Shown here one piece after another: positions 25,542 to 35,540 of a DNA stretch of 64,000 nt; within the stretch, counting starts at the first letter, position 1, and each line of letters opens with the position of its first letter. This DNA is from Nocardia tengchongensis (GTDB lineage Bacteria; Actinomycetota; Actinomycetes; Mycobacteriales; Mycobacteriaceae). The notes beneath the pieces are model-generated. The model ran no database searches, was not told the origin of the DNA, and saw only the letters and a program-made list of their open reading frames with translations. The DNA is taken from positions 5,766,001-5,830,000 of the forward strand of contig NZ_CP074371.1 in assembly GCF_018362975.1 (NCBI RefSeq), given 5' to 3'. The position numbers were made by a program, and so were the translations under genes.

Positions 25542-26545
25542 CCGGGTAGTTGCCGGGTCACGCGGCGGGCGCCGGAGGCAGCGACGGCGAACTGGGAGCG
25601 GAATTCGCCCGGGGTCATGCCGGTTTCGAGCTGGAAGGCGCGATAGAAGTGGCGATCGGAGGCGAAGCCCGACGTGGCCGCGATCGAGTTGAGCGATCGC
25701 GTCGGCTCCGACCGCAGTTGGCGCCGTGCGTGTTCGATGCGCATGCGCCGGATCAGCGCGCCCGGGCCGCCGAGCCCCTCACACATGCGGAACAGCGTGC
25801 GCCGCGAGACCAGGCAGGCGCGGGCGATCTCGTCGACGGTTAGATCCGGGTCGGTGAACCGTTTTCGTAGGTAGCTCATCATCTGCTGGCGGGTGTAGAG
25901 CGAATCGGCCGGGGCGGGTGAGGCTTTCCCGACGGCGAGCAGCAGGGCCGAGGCCAGCATTCCGGTGGTCTGCCCGTCGAAGGCGACATTCGCGCGCTCG
26001 GCTTCCTCGTTGGAGAGATCGGCCATATCGCGGAAGAACCGGGTGACCACCCCCATCGCGCCGTCGGCCGGAATGGGGACGGCGAACGGCAATTCTTCGC
26101 GGGCCAGCCCCGCGTAGTCGAGCACCGGCTGCAGCGGCGCGCGCAGCAGGGTCGACATGGCATTGTCGGTGGTGCGGCTCAGCAGCGGCTGCGCGCTGTC
26201 GTAGAAGGCGATCGACCCGGCGACGGACTCCGCGGTCCGCCCCTGCTGCTCTGTCCAGTTCGTACCTTCCAGCACGATATTGGCGAGCAGGTACTCCCCT
26301 TGCGACCGCGACACCATCCGTTGTGTCCGATTCACCTGTTGTGCGCTGGCACGCATGAGCGCCACCGACACGCGATCGAACTGGGTGCTGGTGATCTTGC
26401 CGTTCCAGCACCCGTCGTGTAGCGGCGATATCGCTGAGGGAACGATGGCATCTGCCATCAGGGCTTCCCACTGCTCGAAGGCATCACGCGGCGAAAGCGT
26501 CGAGGACGAGCGCACCTCGACTGTCACGGAGGCGGTTTGCTCCAC
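25538..26545 (-). CDS. AraC-family regulator, paralogue of 1675-2699
   Basis: 335 residues with a GTG start. AraC-binding-like N-terminal domain (STLSPRDAFEQWEALMADAI ... GTNWTEQQGRTAESVAG) and C-terminal double HTH (DPDLTVDEIARACLVSRRTL; SIAATSGFASDRHFYRAFQL). It is colinear and clearly homologous with the frame-broken copy at 1675-2699. Its 3' end overlaps the terpene synthase 3' end. Pairing of each AraC copy with a terpene-cyclase-type gene suggests a duplicated regulator-cyclase module. Confidence 0.9.
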   Translation of the reverse strand: MEQTASVTVEVRSSSTLSPRDAFEQWEALMADAIVPSAISPLHDGCWNGKITSTQFDRVSVALMRASAQQVNRTQRMVSRSQGEYLLANIVLEGTNWTEQQGRTAESVAGSIAFYDSAQPLLSRTTDNAMSTLLRAPLQPVLDYAGLAREELPFAVPIPADGAMGVVTRFFRDMADLSNEEAERANVAFDGQTTGMLASALLLAVGKASPAPADSLYTRQQMMSYLRKRFTDPDLTVDEIARACLVSRRTLFRMCEGLGGPGALIRRMRIEHARRQLRSEPTRSLNSIAATSGFASDRHFYRAFQLETGMTPGEFRSQFAVAASGARRVTRQLPG

Positions 26546-26694
26546 GTCCGCATCTTCCCACCGCGTGTGCCCGGGCGGGACTGGATTCTGAGGAATAGCG
26601 AGAGACGGCCGGGCCGACGCTCACACTACCGGCGGATAACCTGCCCGAACAGCGATGTTCCACACTTCTGCCGGTGGCGATAGGACCTCACAAT

Positions 26695-26713
26695 GAGGCC
26701 GTGTTCCGGCCTC
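26695..26713. repeat. Inverted repeat upstream of DUF4442 gene
   Basis: GAGGCCG, spacer TGTTC, CGGCCTC: perfect 7-base arms, about 70 bases before the ATG at 26785, in the 239-base gap after the AraC start. Could be an operator or a weak terminator; no T-run follows. Confidence 0.35.
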
Positions 26714-26784
26714 CGCACCCCGACATACTGCGAATCGCAAGCTGATGCCAGACCCCTCGATTCGACGCAGTTGGGACAGGAAAC

Positions 26785-27315
26785 ATGACCGAGACGTCGT
26801 TCTTCGACCGCGCCTTCGCGCCGTTCGTGCCATTCGCCACCAAGGACCCCGATTACGCCAAGCTCGCAGAGATCGCCAATGCGGCGGTGCCGTTCGGTGT
26901 CTTCGCCGGCGTCCAGGTCACCGAGCTCGACGCCGACCACGCGCTGGCCGTCGTGCCCGACAACGCGGACCTGCGCAACCACGTGAAGACCGTGCACGCG
27001 GCGGCGCTGTACCTGGCCGCCGACATCGCCTGCGCGGTGGCCTTCGTCGGCGCTGCCGCCCCCGACCTCGGTGAGGTCGAGTGGATGGTGGTGCGTGACT
27101 CGCACGCCGCGTTCTTCAAGCCCGCCGTGGGCCGTATCCGCGCCATCGGCACCGTGGATCCGCGCGATATCCGCGCCATCGCCGAGCGCGCCGAGCCGGG
27201 CAAGTTCGACGTGGACACCCGGGCGATGCTCTACGACGACAAGGACGTGCTCGTGGGCAAGGTCTCGTTCCAGTACGTCACCAAGCTCGCCGCCCGCGAG
27301 ACCGCGTCCGCCTGA
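26785..27315 (+). CDS. Hotdog-fold DUF4442 protein (thioesterase-like)
   Basis: 176 residues with a hotdog core: VPFGVFAGVQVTELDADHALAV, NHVKTVHAAALYLAADIACAV (helix with an H near the usual active site) and DKDVLVGKVSFQYVTKL. Members resemble PaaI acyl-CoA thioesterases. AGGAAAC precedes the ATG. An alpha/beta hydrolase gene starts 15 bases downstream, so the two are probably co-transcribed. Substrate unknown. Confidence 0.8.
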   Translation: MTETSFFDRAFAPFVPFATKDPDYAKLAEIANAAVPFGVFAGVQVTELDADHALAVVPDNADLRNHVKTVHAAALYLAADIACAVAFVGAAAPDLGEVEWMVVRDSHAAFFKPAVGRIRAIGTVDPRDIRAIAERAEPGKFDVDTRAMLYDDKDVLVGKVSFQYVTKLAARETASA

Positions 27316-27330
27316 TCCAGGAGCACAGAC

Positions 27331-28248
27331 ATGTCCACTCCCAGCCAGACCCCGGTCTCCGGCGAGAAGCGCCCCTCCGAGTTCTCCGCCCTCGAAGCGG
27401 TCTCGGTGACGGTACCGAAATCCGATGTCTCCGAGGCTGTCTCGTTCGTGCTGCGGGTGCTGCCGGCGGCCGACCCCACCGCGCCGGTGCTGCTGGTGCT
27501 GCCCGCGATCGCCATGAAGGCGAAGTTCTACCTCCCCCTCGCCAAGTCGCTGCACGCGGCCGGCTTGTCGGCGGCGACGGTCGATCTGCGCGCACAGGGT
27601 GAGAGCACCCCGCCGCTGGGCGAGGCCGCCAATCACGGCTACCGCCAGCTGCTCGAGGCGGATCTGCCCGCGATTCTCGATGCGCTGCGGGAGCGTTTCC
27701 CGGAGGCTCCGATCTACCTCGTCGGCCACAGCCTGGGCGGCCAGCTGTCGCTGCTGTACGGCGCGGCGCATCCGGACCGGCTCGCGGGTGTAATCACCAT
27801 CGCCACCGGCGTCGTGTTCTGGCGGGCGTTCGAGCTGAAGCGCTGGGCCTCGGTGCTGTACGGCAGCCAGTACGTCGGCGTGGTGTCGCGGCTGCGCGGC
27901 ATCTGGCCCGGCGGCAAAGTGATGGGTGGCCCGATGGCGGGCGGCGTCATGGCCGACTGGTCCTGGCACGCCCTCACCGGCCGTTACCAGCCTGCGGGGT
28001 CGCAGCTCAATTACGATCGCCTGCTGGGTGTTTCGCCGCTGCGCACGCTCATGGTGTCGTTCGAGTCCGATCCGCTGGGCCCCAAGTCGACGGTGGATCA
28101 CCTGGCCCGGCGGCTGAAGCGGGCCGAGCTCACCCGGTGGCACCTGGAGCCGGGCTCGGGCATCGAGAACCTGGATCACTTCGCCTGGATCAAGGACAGC
28201 CCGGCCCTCGGCGCGCGCTTCGCCGAGTGGGTGCGGGACAGCCGGTAG
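27331..28248 (+). CDS. Alpha/beta hydrolase
   Basis: 305 residues. The nucleophile elbow is GHSLGGQ (in YLVGHSLGGQLSLLYGAAHP), the oxyanion strand region is LLVLPAIAMKAKFY, and a late acid/His pair is likely (FESDPLGPKSTVDHL and LDHFAWIKDS). Resembles serine esterases/lysophospholipase-like enzymes; substrate unknown. In operon with the DUF4442 gene and followed by a strong terminator. Confidence 0.82.
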   Translation: MSTPSQTPVSGEKRPSEFSALEAVSVTVPKSDVSEAVSFVLRVLPAADPTAPVLLVLPAIAMKAKFYLPLAKSLHAAGLSAATVDLRAQGESTPPLGEAANHGYRQLLEADLPAILDALRERFPEAPIYLVGHSLGGQLSLLYGAAHPDRLAGVITIATGVVFWRAFELKRWASVLYGSQYVGVVSRLRGIWPGGKVMGGPMAGGVMADWSWHALTGRYQPAGSQLNYDRLLGVSPLRTLMVSFESDPLGPKSTVDHLARRLKRAELTRWHLEPGSGIENLDHFAWIKDSPALGARFAEWVRDSR

Positions 28249-28276
28249 GGATCCCTCTACCTGCCGGCACACAAAT

Positions 28277-28314
28277 GTCCGGCTCGCCTCAGTGTCGAGG
28301 CGAGCCGGACGTTT
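28277..28314. terminator. Rho-independent bidirectional terminator
   Basis: A perfect 14-base stem (28277-28290 pairing with 28297-28310), six-base loop AGTGTC, followed by GTTTT. It lies between the convergent hydrolase (ends 28248) and biotin carboxylase (ends 28330) genes and marks the left end of the large lipid cluster. Confidence 0.88.
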
Positions 28315-28329
28315 TCGTCGATCCGCTCG

Positions 28330-29679
28330 CTAGGAGCCGAGCGAAGCGACCATGGCTGTGTCGTGGCGGACCTGGCGGAACCGCTCGTGATCGATGAGAC
28401 CGTCCACGAATTCGGCGGTCGTCGAGACCGCGGGCCCGCCCATCCGGAGTTCGGCCAGCGCCCGGCGCATGCGCGCGATGGCCGTGACCCGATCCGGCGC
28501 CCACACGATCACCTTCGCCAGCAGCGAATCGTAGAGCGCGGGAACGCGATAGCCGAGGCGGGCGTGACTGTCGACCCGCACGAACGGGCCGCCGGGCAGG
28601 TCGCATTCGGTCAATTCACCGGGGGTGGGTGCGAAGTCGCGGGCCGGATCCTCGGCATTGATCCGGCATTCCAGCGCAACGCCCTGCGGCGCGACGTCGT
28701 CCTGGCCGTAGCCGAGCTCCTCGCCCGCGGCGATGCGGATCTGCTCGTGCACCAGATCGATGCCGGTCACCATCTCGGTGACCGGATGCTCCACCTGCAG
28801 ACGGCAATTCACTTCCATGAAGTAGAAGCGGTGATCGGCGGGATCGAGCAGGAATTCGAAGGTGCCGGCACCGACATAGCCGGAGGCGAACGCACCGCGC
28901 ACCGCCATCGCGCCCATATTCTCGAGGACCTCGGCAGGAATACCGGGCGCGGGCGATTCCTCGACCAGTTTCTGATGGCGGCGTTGCAGCGAGCAGTCCC
29001 GCGCGCCGAGGTGCACGACGGTCCCGTGCGTGTCGGCCAGCACCTGGATCTCCACGTGCCGAGCCGATTCCAGGTAGCGCTCGACGTAGAGCCGGCCGTC
29101 GCCGAAGACCGCGAGCGCGGTGGCGCGGGTGCGGGCGAAGGCCTCGGGGAACTCGGCCGGATCGCGCACCACCGCCATGCCGCGGCCGCCGCCGCCCGCG
29201 ACCGCCTTGACGATCACCGGGTAGCCGATCTCGGTGGCGAAGGCGGCGGCCGCCTCCGGGTCGGTGATCGGGTCGCGGCTGCCGGGCAGCAGCGGCAGGC
29301 CCGCGTCCAGCATTGTGGCGCGGGCGCGGGCCTTGTCCCCGAGTTCGGTCATCACCTTGGCCGGGCAGCCGATGAAGGTGAGCCCTTCGGCCGCACACAC
29401 TTCCGCGAAGTCCGGGTCCTCGGAGAGGAAGCCGTAGCCCGGGTGGACGGCGTCGGCGCCGGACATGCGGGCGGCCTCGATCAACGCGGGAATGTGCAGA
29501 TAGCTGGACTTGGCCGGTCCGGCCCCGATCCGGATCGCCTGGTCGGCGAAGCGCACCACGGCGCTGTCGGCGTCGGCGGTGGTGTAGACCGCGATCGAGC
29601 GCAGGCCCAGTTCGCGGCAGGTGCGGGCGACGCGCAACGCGATCTCGCCGCGGTTGGCGATGAGGACCGAGGTGATCAT
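28330..29679 (-). CDS. accC: Biotin carboxylase subunit of acetyl-CoA carboxylase
   Basis: 449 residues, the length of a stand-alone AccC. N-terminal ITSVLIANRGEIALRVARTC, ATP-grasp domain with glycine loop KAVAGGGGRGM, DCSLQRRHQKLVEESPAP and the metal/active-site stretch FYFMEVNCRLQVEHPVTEMV. It carboxylates the biotin of the BCCP encoded just upstream (ATGA overlap at 29676-29679) using ATP and bicarbonate. Most actinomycete acyl-CoA carboxylases fuse BC and BCCP; a separate subunit of the E. coli type is uncommon here and fits a cluster-specific malonyl-CoA supply. Last gene of the long minus-strand run. Confidence 0.93.
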   Translation of the reverse strand: MITSVLIANRGEIALRVARTCRELGLRSIAVYTTADADSAVVRFADQAIRIGAGPAKSSYLHIPALIEAARMSGADAVHPGYGFLSEDPDFAEVCAAEGLTFIGCPAKVMTELGDKARARATMLDAGLPLLPGSRDPITDPEAAAAFATEIGYPVIVKAVAGGGGRGMAVVRDPAEFPEAFARTRATALAVFGDGRLYVERYLESARHVEIQVLADTHGTVVHLGARDCSLQRRHQKLVEESPAPGIPAEVLENMGAMAVRGAFASGYVGAGTFEFLLDPADHRFYFMEVNCRLQVEHPVTEMVTGIDLVHEQIRIAAGEELGYGQDDVAPQGVALECRINAEDPARDFAPTPGELTECDLPGGPFVRVDSHARLGYRVPALYDSLLAKVIVWAPDRVTAIARMRRALAELRMGGPAVSTTAEFVDGLIDHERFRQVRHDTAMVASLGS

Positions 29680-30209
29680 CGTCCGGCCTCGCGCAACAGC
29701 AGCAGCGGCTGGCCGAATTCGACCGCGGTGGCGTCGGGCACCAGGATCTGCTCCACCACGCCGACCCGCTCCGCCTGGATCGGGACCATCAGCTTCATCG
29801 CCTCGATGATGCCGATCTGCTGCCCGCGCACGACGGTCGCGCCGACGGTGACGAAGGGATCGGCGCCCGGTTCGGACGCGTGGTAGAAGACGCCGACCAT
29901 CGAAGCGGTCAGCGGGAAGGTGTCGGAATCGCTGTCCGCAGCCCCGAATTCGGTCCGAGCGATGGCGGAGTCCGCGGCCACACCGGAATTCAGGGCGGAG
30001 TCGACGACGTGGCCGTTCGAGGTGGCGATAGGTTCGCGGGCGACACCATCCGAGGCGTCGGGGCGCTCGGGCCAGGTCACCTCGATCTGGAACTCGCCCG
30101 CCGCCACCCGGATCGACAGTGGTGGGCGGTCCGCCCGCGCGGCCACCGCGAGCACGCTGTCGGCCAGCACGGTGACGGTATCGGCGGTGTCGAGGATCGG
30201 CGGGGTCAT
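29676..30209 (-). CDS. accB: Biotin carboxyl carrier protein (BCCP)
   Basis: 177 residues. The C-terminal biotinyl domain has the GIIEAMKLMVPI motif with target Lys139, preceded by VTVGATVVRGQQ. The N-terminus ([20 protein letters not shown]) and a variable Ser/Ala-rich linker precede it, as in E. coli AccB. The ATG overlaps the stop of the AccDA gene (TGATG) and its own stop overlaps the BC start. Carries carboxybiotin between the BC and carboxyltransferase subunits. Confidence 0.92.
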   Translation of the reverse strand: MTPPILDTADTVTVLADSVLAVAARADRPPLSIRVAAGEFQIEVTWPERPDASDGVAREPIATSNGHVVDSALNSGVAADSAIARTEFGAADSDSDTFPLTASMVGVFYHASEPGADPFVTVGATVVRGQQIGIIEAMKLMVPIQAERVGVVEQILVPDATAVEFGQPLLLLREAGR

Positions 30210-31939
30210 CACACATCCCTTTCCAGGAAACGGGGCTGCTCGGCCGGGAGGTCGGCGAGCACGGCGCTGTCGGCGCCGAAGCGGCGGAATCGCGCGTGGC
30301 GCGCGGTGATCAGGCTCATCTGGTCCTGCGGGAGCAGGTCGTCGAGGCATTCGACGACCGCCGAGCGCAGCTGTTCGGCCGCGGCGAGCAGGTCGGTCTC
30401 CGCGCCCGCGCCGGGCTCCTCGATCACGCCGTCGATGACGCCGAGTTCCAGCAGCGAGCGGGCGTCGACGCGGAGCGCGGCGGCGGCCCGGGGCGCTTCG
30501 GCCGGGGTCTTCCACAGGATCGAGGCGCAGCCTTCGGCACTGATCACCGAGTACACGGCGTTGGCGGACATGAGCACTCGGTCGGCGACGGCCAGGGCGA
30601 GCGCGCCGCCACTGCCACCCTCGCCGGTGATCACCGCGACCACCGGAATCGGCAGGCTCGCCATAAGGCGCAGGTTCTCGGCGATCGCCACCGCCTGCGC
30701 CTGCTCCTCGGCCTCAATGCCGGGGTAGGCGCCCGCGGTGTCGATCAGGGTGAGCACCGGCAGACCGAGTTTGGCGGCCAGCCGCATCACGCGGGCAGCC
30801 TTGCGATAGCCGGACGGGTTGGGCATACCGAAGTTGCGTTTGGCCAGTTCGGTTGTGCTGCGGCCCTTCTGGGTGCCGATGACGACCAGCGGAATCCCGG
30901 CCAGGCGGCCGAGTCCGGCCACGATCGCCGGGCAGTCGGCCGAGGCTCGGTCGCCGTGCAGTTCGACGAAGTCGTCGACGACCAGACCGATGTAGTCGAG
31001 GGTGGTGGGGCGGCCGAAGCGGCGCGCGGCGCGCACGCATTCCCAGGCGTCGCGTTCGGGCAGGCGGGCGACCTCGGTGACCAGTGTCCGGGACGTGGGG
31101 CGCGGCTGCGGATCCGGGCGGCGGGCGGCCGCCGACAGCAGCCGGGTCAGGGTGGCCGGCAGCTCGGCGCGGGGCGTGATCATGTCCACGACACCGTGTT
31201 CGAGCAGGAATTCCGCGGTCTGGAATTCCGGCGGCAGGCTCTGGCCGATAGTCTGCTCGATCACCCGGCGACCGGCGAAGCCCAGTCGCGCACCCGGTTC
31301 GGCGATGATGGCGTCGGGCAGGGTGGCGAAGGACGCGGCGACGCCACCGAAGGTGGGGTCGGTGATCAGGCCGACGGTGAGGATGCCCGCCTCGTCCAAT
31401 TGCCCGAGCGCCTGGCTGGTCTTGGCCATCTGCATGAGCGCGAGAATGCCCTCCTGCATGCGGGCCCCGCCGGAGGCGGTGACCAGGATCAGCGGAGTGC
31501 GTTCGGCCAGGGCGATTTCGGCGGCCCGGGTGATGGCCTCGCCGACCGCGGTGCCCAGGCTGCCGCCGAGGAAGCGGAAGTCCATGACCGCCAGCACCAC
31601 GGCGAAGCCACCGATCTCGCCGCGGGCGCAAACCACCGCCTCCGCCGATCCGGTGTTCGCCTGGGCCGCGCGCAACCGCTGCGGGTACGGCCTGGTGTCG
31701 GTGAAACCCAAAGGATCGGAGCCGGTGACGGCGAGTTCCAGCACCCGCACCGAGTCCGCGTCGCACAGCGCGCCGAGGCGTTCGGTCGCGGTCAGTGGAG
31801 CGTGGAAGCCGCAGGCCGGACACACCTGGACCGCGAGCTCGAAGCGCTTGCGGTACAGCATCTGTCCGCAACCGCCGCACAGCACCCAGTCGTGGTGCGC
31901 GGTGGGCGGCCGGTCGGACTGGACGACGGTCATGATCAT
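30209..31939 (-). CDS. accDA: Fused acetyl-CoA carboxylase carboxyltransferase beta-alpha (AccD-AccA)
   Basis: 576 residues. The N-terminal half is AccD-like: a zinc ribbon (Cys21, 24, 40, 43: CGGCG ... CPACG) and crotonase-fold beta subunit ([37 protein letters not shown]). The second half is AccA-like ([73 protein letters not shown]). The fusion joins the two carboxyltransferase subunits that E. coli makes separately. With BCCP and BC it forms a complete acetyl-CoA carboxylase beside the PKS genes. The start overlaps the pfaD-like stop (ATGA). Confidence 0.92.
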   Translation of the reverse strand: MIMTVVQSDRPPTAHHDWVLCGGCGQMLYRKRFELAVQVCPACGFHAPLTATERLGALCDADSVRVLELAVTGSDPLGFTDTRPYPQRLRAAQANTGSAEAVVCARGEIGGFAVVLAVMDFRFLGGSLGTAVGEAITRAAEIALAERTPLILVTASGGARMQEGILALMQMAKTSQALGQLDEAGILTVGLITDPTFGGVAASFATLPDAIIAEPGARLGFAGRRVIEQTIGQSLPPEFQTAEFLLEHGVVDMITPRAELPATLTRLLSAAARRPDPQPRPTSRTLVTEVARLPERDAWECVRAARRFGRPTTLDYIGLVVDDFVELHGDRASADCPAIVAGLGRLAGIPLVVIGTQKGRSTTELAKRNFGMPNPSGYRKAARVMRLAAKLGLPVLTLIDTAGAYPGIEAEEQAQAVAIAENLRLMASLPIPVVAVITGEGGSGGALALAVADRVLMSANAVYSVISAEGCASILWKTPAEAPRAAAALRVDARSLLELGVIDGVIEEPGAGAETDLLAAAEQLRSAVVECLDDLLPQDQMSLITARHARFRRFGADSAVLADLPAEQPRFLERDV

Positions 31940-33498
31940 CCCTCCAGCGGGGTGGGCAGATAGGTGCAGGCCGCGGCCGGCAGGCGCGCGCCCGCCTGCC
32001 GCAGCGCCGCCACCCGCGCGGTGACCGCGGTGCCGCGCATGATCTGCGCGGCCAGCTCCGCCACCTGACGATTGCGCGCCGGGGCCAGATACGACCCGGC
32101 CGCCCAGGCGTTGAACGCGCCCATGGCCGGGCCGCACCACACCTGGTAGTCGGTGGCGCGCTCCGGTTCCCCGCTGATGCTCCACGCCGAGGACAGGCCC
32201 AGATACCAGCGGAAGATCAACGCCATCTTGCGTTTCGGATCCCGCTCGGCACGGAGCAGCTGCTCGGGGTCGCGCTCGGTGAAGTACCCGACGCAGCCCG
32301 CCCACACGTCGTCGAGCGACCGCTTGAAGGTGCGCTGCTCGAGCAGCAGGCGTTCGGCGGCGGGAATGGCCTCGATCGAGTCGTAGGCGCGGTAGATCTC
32401 GTAGAGCTGTTTGGCCCGCGCCGCGAACATGGTGCCGCGCTTGAGGACCTGCACCTCGACGCCCATCTCGAACATGTCCGCCGAGGGGGCCATGGCGCAG
32501 TCGGCGCTGCCCGCGGTGACCAGCAGCTGCTTGGTCGATTCCGACTGCCCGGCTTCGACACTGGCCTGATTGATCGAGCCGGTCACCACGTAGGAGGCGC
32601 CCAGGGACAGGGCGGCGAACGCGGCGGTCGGGGTGCCGATGCCGCCGGCCGCGCCGATCCGGACCGGTTCGGGATACCCGAGTTCGGCCTGGATGCGGTC
32701 GCGCAGCGCGATCAGCTCGGGCACCAGCACGGTCAGCGGCCGGCGGTCGGTGTGCCCGCCGGAATCGGCCTCGGCGGTGATGTCGTCGGCCATCGGCACC
32801 CGCCGCGCCAGCTCGGCCTGCTCGGCGGTGATCAGACCGGCGGCGACCAGGTCCCGGACCATCGGTTCGGGCGCGGGCCGCAGGAACAGTTCGGCGACCT
32901 CGAGCCGCGACACCTTGGCGATCACCTTGTTGTCGGCGACCACCCGGCCCGCCCGCAGCGCCAGGCCTGCGAGCCGATAGTGCACCACCTGCGGGGTCAG
33001 GCTCATGAACGCCGACGCCTCGATGCACCGAACCTGGTGGCGCAGGCACAGATCCACCGTGGCCCGCTCCATGGCGAGTTCGCTGGGACTGTGAATCAGG
33101 TTGCAGGCGAACGGCATACCCGGCGCTGCGCGGCGAATCTCGGCCAGCGCCTCGTCGACGCGCGCGGGCAGCACGCCCGCCGCGCCGAAGGAGGCCAGGA
33201 TGCCCTCGCGGGCCAAGGCGATCACCATGCGCGCCGAGGCGATGCCGTTGGCCATCGCTCCGGCCATGTAGGCCTGGCGGACCCCGTGGGCGCGGCGGAA
33301 GGCCTCGTCCCCCAGCACTTCCGGTCGCCCGGCCGGGACGGCCGCGAGCACCTGCGCGGTGCGCGCCGCCGCCGGATCGTTGGTCGCCGCGAGCCCGGAT
33401 TCGGTGCGCACCAAAAAGAACGGGTCCTCCAGGCGCAGTAGCGCGGCCTGCACGCCCGCCACGTCGGCGGCCATTCGGGTGGGTGTGGCGCTCACCAT
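31936..33498 (-). CDS. pfaD: PfaD-family trans-acting enoyl reductase
   Basis: 520 residues. A FMN-dependent TIM-barrel of the PfaD/FabK-like group: [74 protein letters not shown] (conserved Asp/Ser/Gly-Gly-His), [19 protein letters not shown] and [20 protein letters not shown]. PfaD proteins reduce enoyl-ACP intermediates of PUFA synthases and some trans-AT PKSs. The gene overlaps the dehydratase gene (33492-33498) and the AccDA gene (ATGA), showing tight coupling. Confidence 0.93.
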   Translation of the reverse strand: MVSATPTRMAADVAGVQAALLRLEDPFFLVRTESGLAATNDPAAARTAQVLAAVPAGRPEVLGDEAFRRAHGVRQAYMAGAMANGIASARMVIALAREGILASFGAAGVLPARVDEALAEIRRAAPGMPFACNLIHSPSELAMERATVDLCLRHQVRCIEASAFMSLTPQVVHYRLAGLALRAGRVVADNKVIAKVSRLEVAELFLRPAPEPMVRDLVAAGLITAEQAELARRVPMADDITAEADSGGHTDRRPLTVLVPELIALRDRIQAELGYPEPVRIGAAGGIGTPTAAFAALSLGASYVVTGSINQASVEAGQSESTKQLLVTAGSADCAMAPSADMFEMGVEVQVLKRGTMFAARAKQLYEIYRAYDSIEAIPAAERLLLEQRTFKRSLDDVWAGCVGYFTERDPEQLLRAERDPKRKMALIFRWYLGLSSAWSISGEPERATDYQVWCGPAMGAFNAWAAGSYLAPARNRQVAELAAQIMRGTAVTARVAALRQAGARLPAAACTYLPTPLEG

Positions 33499-35540
33499 GG
33501 CAGCGCTCCTTCCGCACGCAGTTCCACTGCGATATCGCTGAGTTCGTAGATGCGCAGGCCGGGTTTCCACATGCTGGCCTCGCCGACCACGCGGACCCGG
33601 CCGGGTCGCTGCTCGACGCGCTTCACATGCACCTCGAGGGTGTACTGCCCGTCGGTGGGCAGGAATTGGCCGCGGTACTTCCAGGTGAACGGCAGCCCGG
33701 CGGGCAGCACGAACCCCGGATTGTCGAGGCCGTCGGCGAAACCGCTGTCCAGCACCCATTCCTGCATGGCCTGCACGCAGGACTCGATGCCGAACGAACC
33801 CGGGATCACCGGGTCGTAGCGGAAGTGCCGCGCGAAGACCCAGTGCGACGGGTCGATCGGCTGCACGGCGTGCAGATAGCCCTGCCCGTAGCGGCCGCCA
33901 CCGTCCACCACCCGCACCTGATCGAGCAGGGCCAGGTGGCCGCGCGAGACCAGGCGGGCGGCCGGGTCGGCGCGGCGGGCGGCGACGTCGATGATCCGGG
34001 TCGCGGGCGCGCTGTCCTGACTGTCGAGCCAGGTCGGGACGTGGCGGCCGGCGTCCAGGCCGGTCTGGTTGGCCATGGCGGCATCGCTGAAGTAGCCGAA
34101 AAGCGTGTCGCCCGAATAGAAGGGCTCGCCGTCGACGGTCATCGTGTAGGCGAAGTTCTGCAGCGTCGAACCCGGCACCGGCGAGGTGGACAACAGCTGC
34201 GAGTGCTCGACGATGGTTTTGTCGCGCAGGTCCACCTCCCGCAGCACGGTGGCCGTCCCGCCCAGATTGCGCAGGCTGACCGTGGCGTCGGGATCGTCGA
34301 GGGTGGGTCCGAGGTAGTAGCCCAGCAGCAGCGCGGCCTGCAGGGAGGTCTCCATGTAGACGCAGTTGGGCATGGAGGCGTTGGCCGTGTCGAGGTAGTA
34401 CCAGGAATCGGCCGGCGAATCGTATTCGGTGCGGTGCGAACCACTGTCGAGCTTGCCGCGGGTGCCGGTCATCTCCATGAACCGGTCCACCAGCAGCAGT
34501 CCGCCGTCCGGCGGGCGGGTGGCCTTGCGGTCGCTGTTGCCGCTGAACTCCGGGCCCATGCCGATGCCCTGATCGCCGCGGCACATGTGCGCGAGATGGA
34601 ATTCGCTCAGCAGCGCACGCTCGCCGAAGCGGCCGACACGGCCCAGCCAGCGGGCGGGGACGCCGCCGCGCTCGGGACCGATCGGGACGCCCGGCTTCTC
34701 GACCACCGCGACGGTCACGCCGCGCACCCAGCCGAGCACGGCGCCCGCCGCCGAAACCTGCGCGTCCACCCGCAGATACGGCCGGGGCACCAGGTCGATC
34801 TCGGTGACCTCCACGACGAGGTCGATCTCACCGGCCGTCAGGGGCTCGCAGTCGAGCACGACGGGTTGCACCGGCAGTCCCGGCGCGCTCCGCTCGAAGG
34901 TGGCATCGACGAGGCACAGGTGCAGGCCGGCGTGCAGGGCGAGGATCTGCGCGGCCTCGACGACGGCTTCGACCACCGCATCGTGGTCGAGTGTCGTGTC
35001 ATCGGTGGCGGACGGGCGCAGCAGTGCGGTCAATCCGCCTCTGCCCCAAGCCCCGCCGTACACGTCCAAGCCGTGCACGGCCGCGAGCGAGGTCCCGCTG
35101 ACGCGGATATCGGGATTCGCACCGTCCTGGGCGTAGCGGTCGCCGAACACCGCCGCGATGTCACCGGCGGCGAGGTTCGCCAACCCGGTGTCGTCGAGGT
35201 CGGTGACGGTGGTGCGGGCCAGCGGTTTGAACCGTGCCTCGGTGTCCACCCGGGTGCCCGTGGTGTCCGCACGCGGTGTCGGCGCGCTCGCGGGCGGACC
35301 CGTTACCAGTGCGCCCGGTGCATGAAATGCCCTGAGCTGCATGGCCGTCTGCGCCCGCAGCACCTGCTCGTGCGCCCGGCCCATGGCGAACCGCAGGTCA
35401 CGCACCAGGCTCGCGACGCCCTCCGCCGCGGGTGGGGTCGGGGTGGCCGCGCGCACCGATGCGGGCGGCGGCGTTGCTTGGGCGGTCAGGGCGAGCGCGT
35501 CGAAGGGCTCGCCGACGAAATCGAGTTCGGCGGTGTTCAC
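33492..35540 (-). CDS. PfaC-like tandem hotdog dehydratase without KS/CLF
   Basis: 682 residues, GTG start overlapping the PKS stop (GTGA). An N-terminal helical/linker region is followed by the [13 protein letters not shown] segment known from PUFA-synthase dehydratase proteins, then two FabA-type hotdog units. The first holds [23 protein letters not shown] (residues 389-411), the form seen in the first DH of PfaC. The second holds [17 protein letters not shown] with His572 and Glu586 at the FabA catalytic His/Asp positions. Classical PfaC begins with KS and chain-length-factor domains; both are missing. It would dehydrate beta-hydroxyacyl-ACP made by the KS-KR protein encoded immediately upstream. 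Confidence 0.88.
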   Translation of the reverse strand: MNTAELDFVGEPFDALALTAQATPPPASVRAATPTPPAAEGVASLVRDLRFAMGRAHEQVLRAQTAMQLRAFHAPGALVTGPPASAPTPRADTTGTRVDTEARFKPLARTTVTDLDDTGLANLAAGDIAAVFGDRYAQDGANPDIRVSGTSLAAVHGLDVYGGAWGRGGLTALLRPSATDDTTLDHDAVVEAVVEAAQILALHAGLHLCLVDATFERSAPGLPVQPVVLDCEPLTAGEIDLVVEVTEIDLVPRPYLRVDAQVSAAGAVLGWVRGVTVAVVEKPGVPIGPERGGVPARWLGRVGRFGERALLSEFHLAHMCRGDQGIGMGPEFSGNSDRKATRPPDGGLLLVDRFMEMTGTRGKLDSGSHRTEYDSPADSWYYLDTANASMPNCVYMETSLQAALLLGYYLGPTLDDPDATVSLRNLGGTATVLREVDLRDKTIVEHSQLLSTSPVPGSTLQNFAYTMTVDGEPFYSGDTLFGYFSDAAMANQTGLDAGRHVPTWLDSQDSAPATRIIDVAARRADPAARLVSRGHLALLDQVRVVDGGGRYGQGYLHAVQPIDPSHWVFARHFRYDPVIPGSFGIESCVQAMQEWVLDSGFADGLDNPGFVLPAGLPFTWKYRGQFLPTDGQYTLEVHVKRVEQRPGRVRVVGEASMWKPGLRIYELSDIAVELRAEGALPW

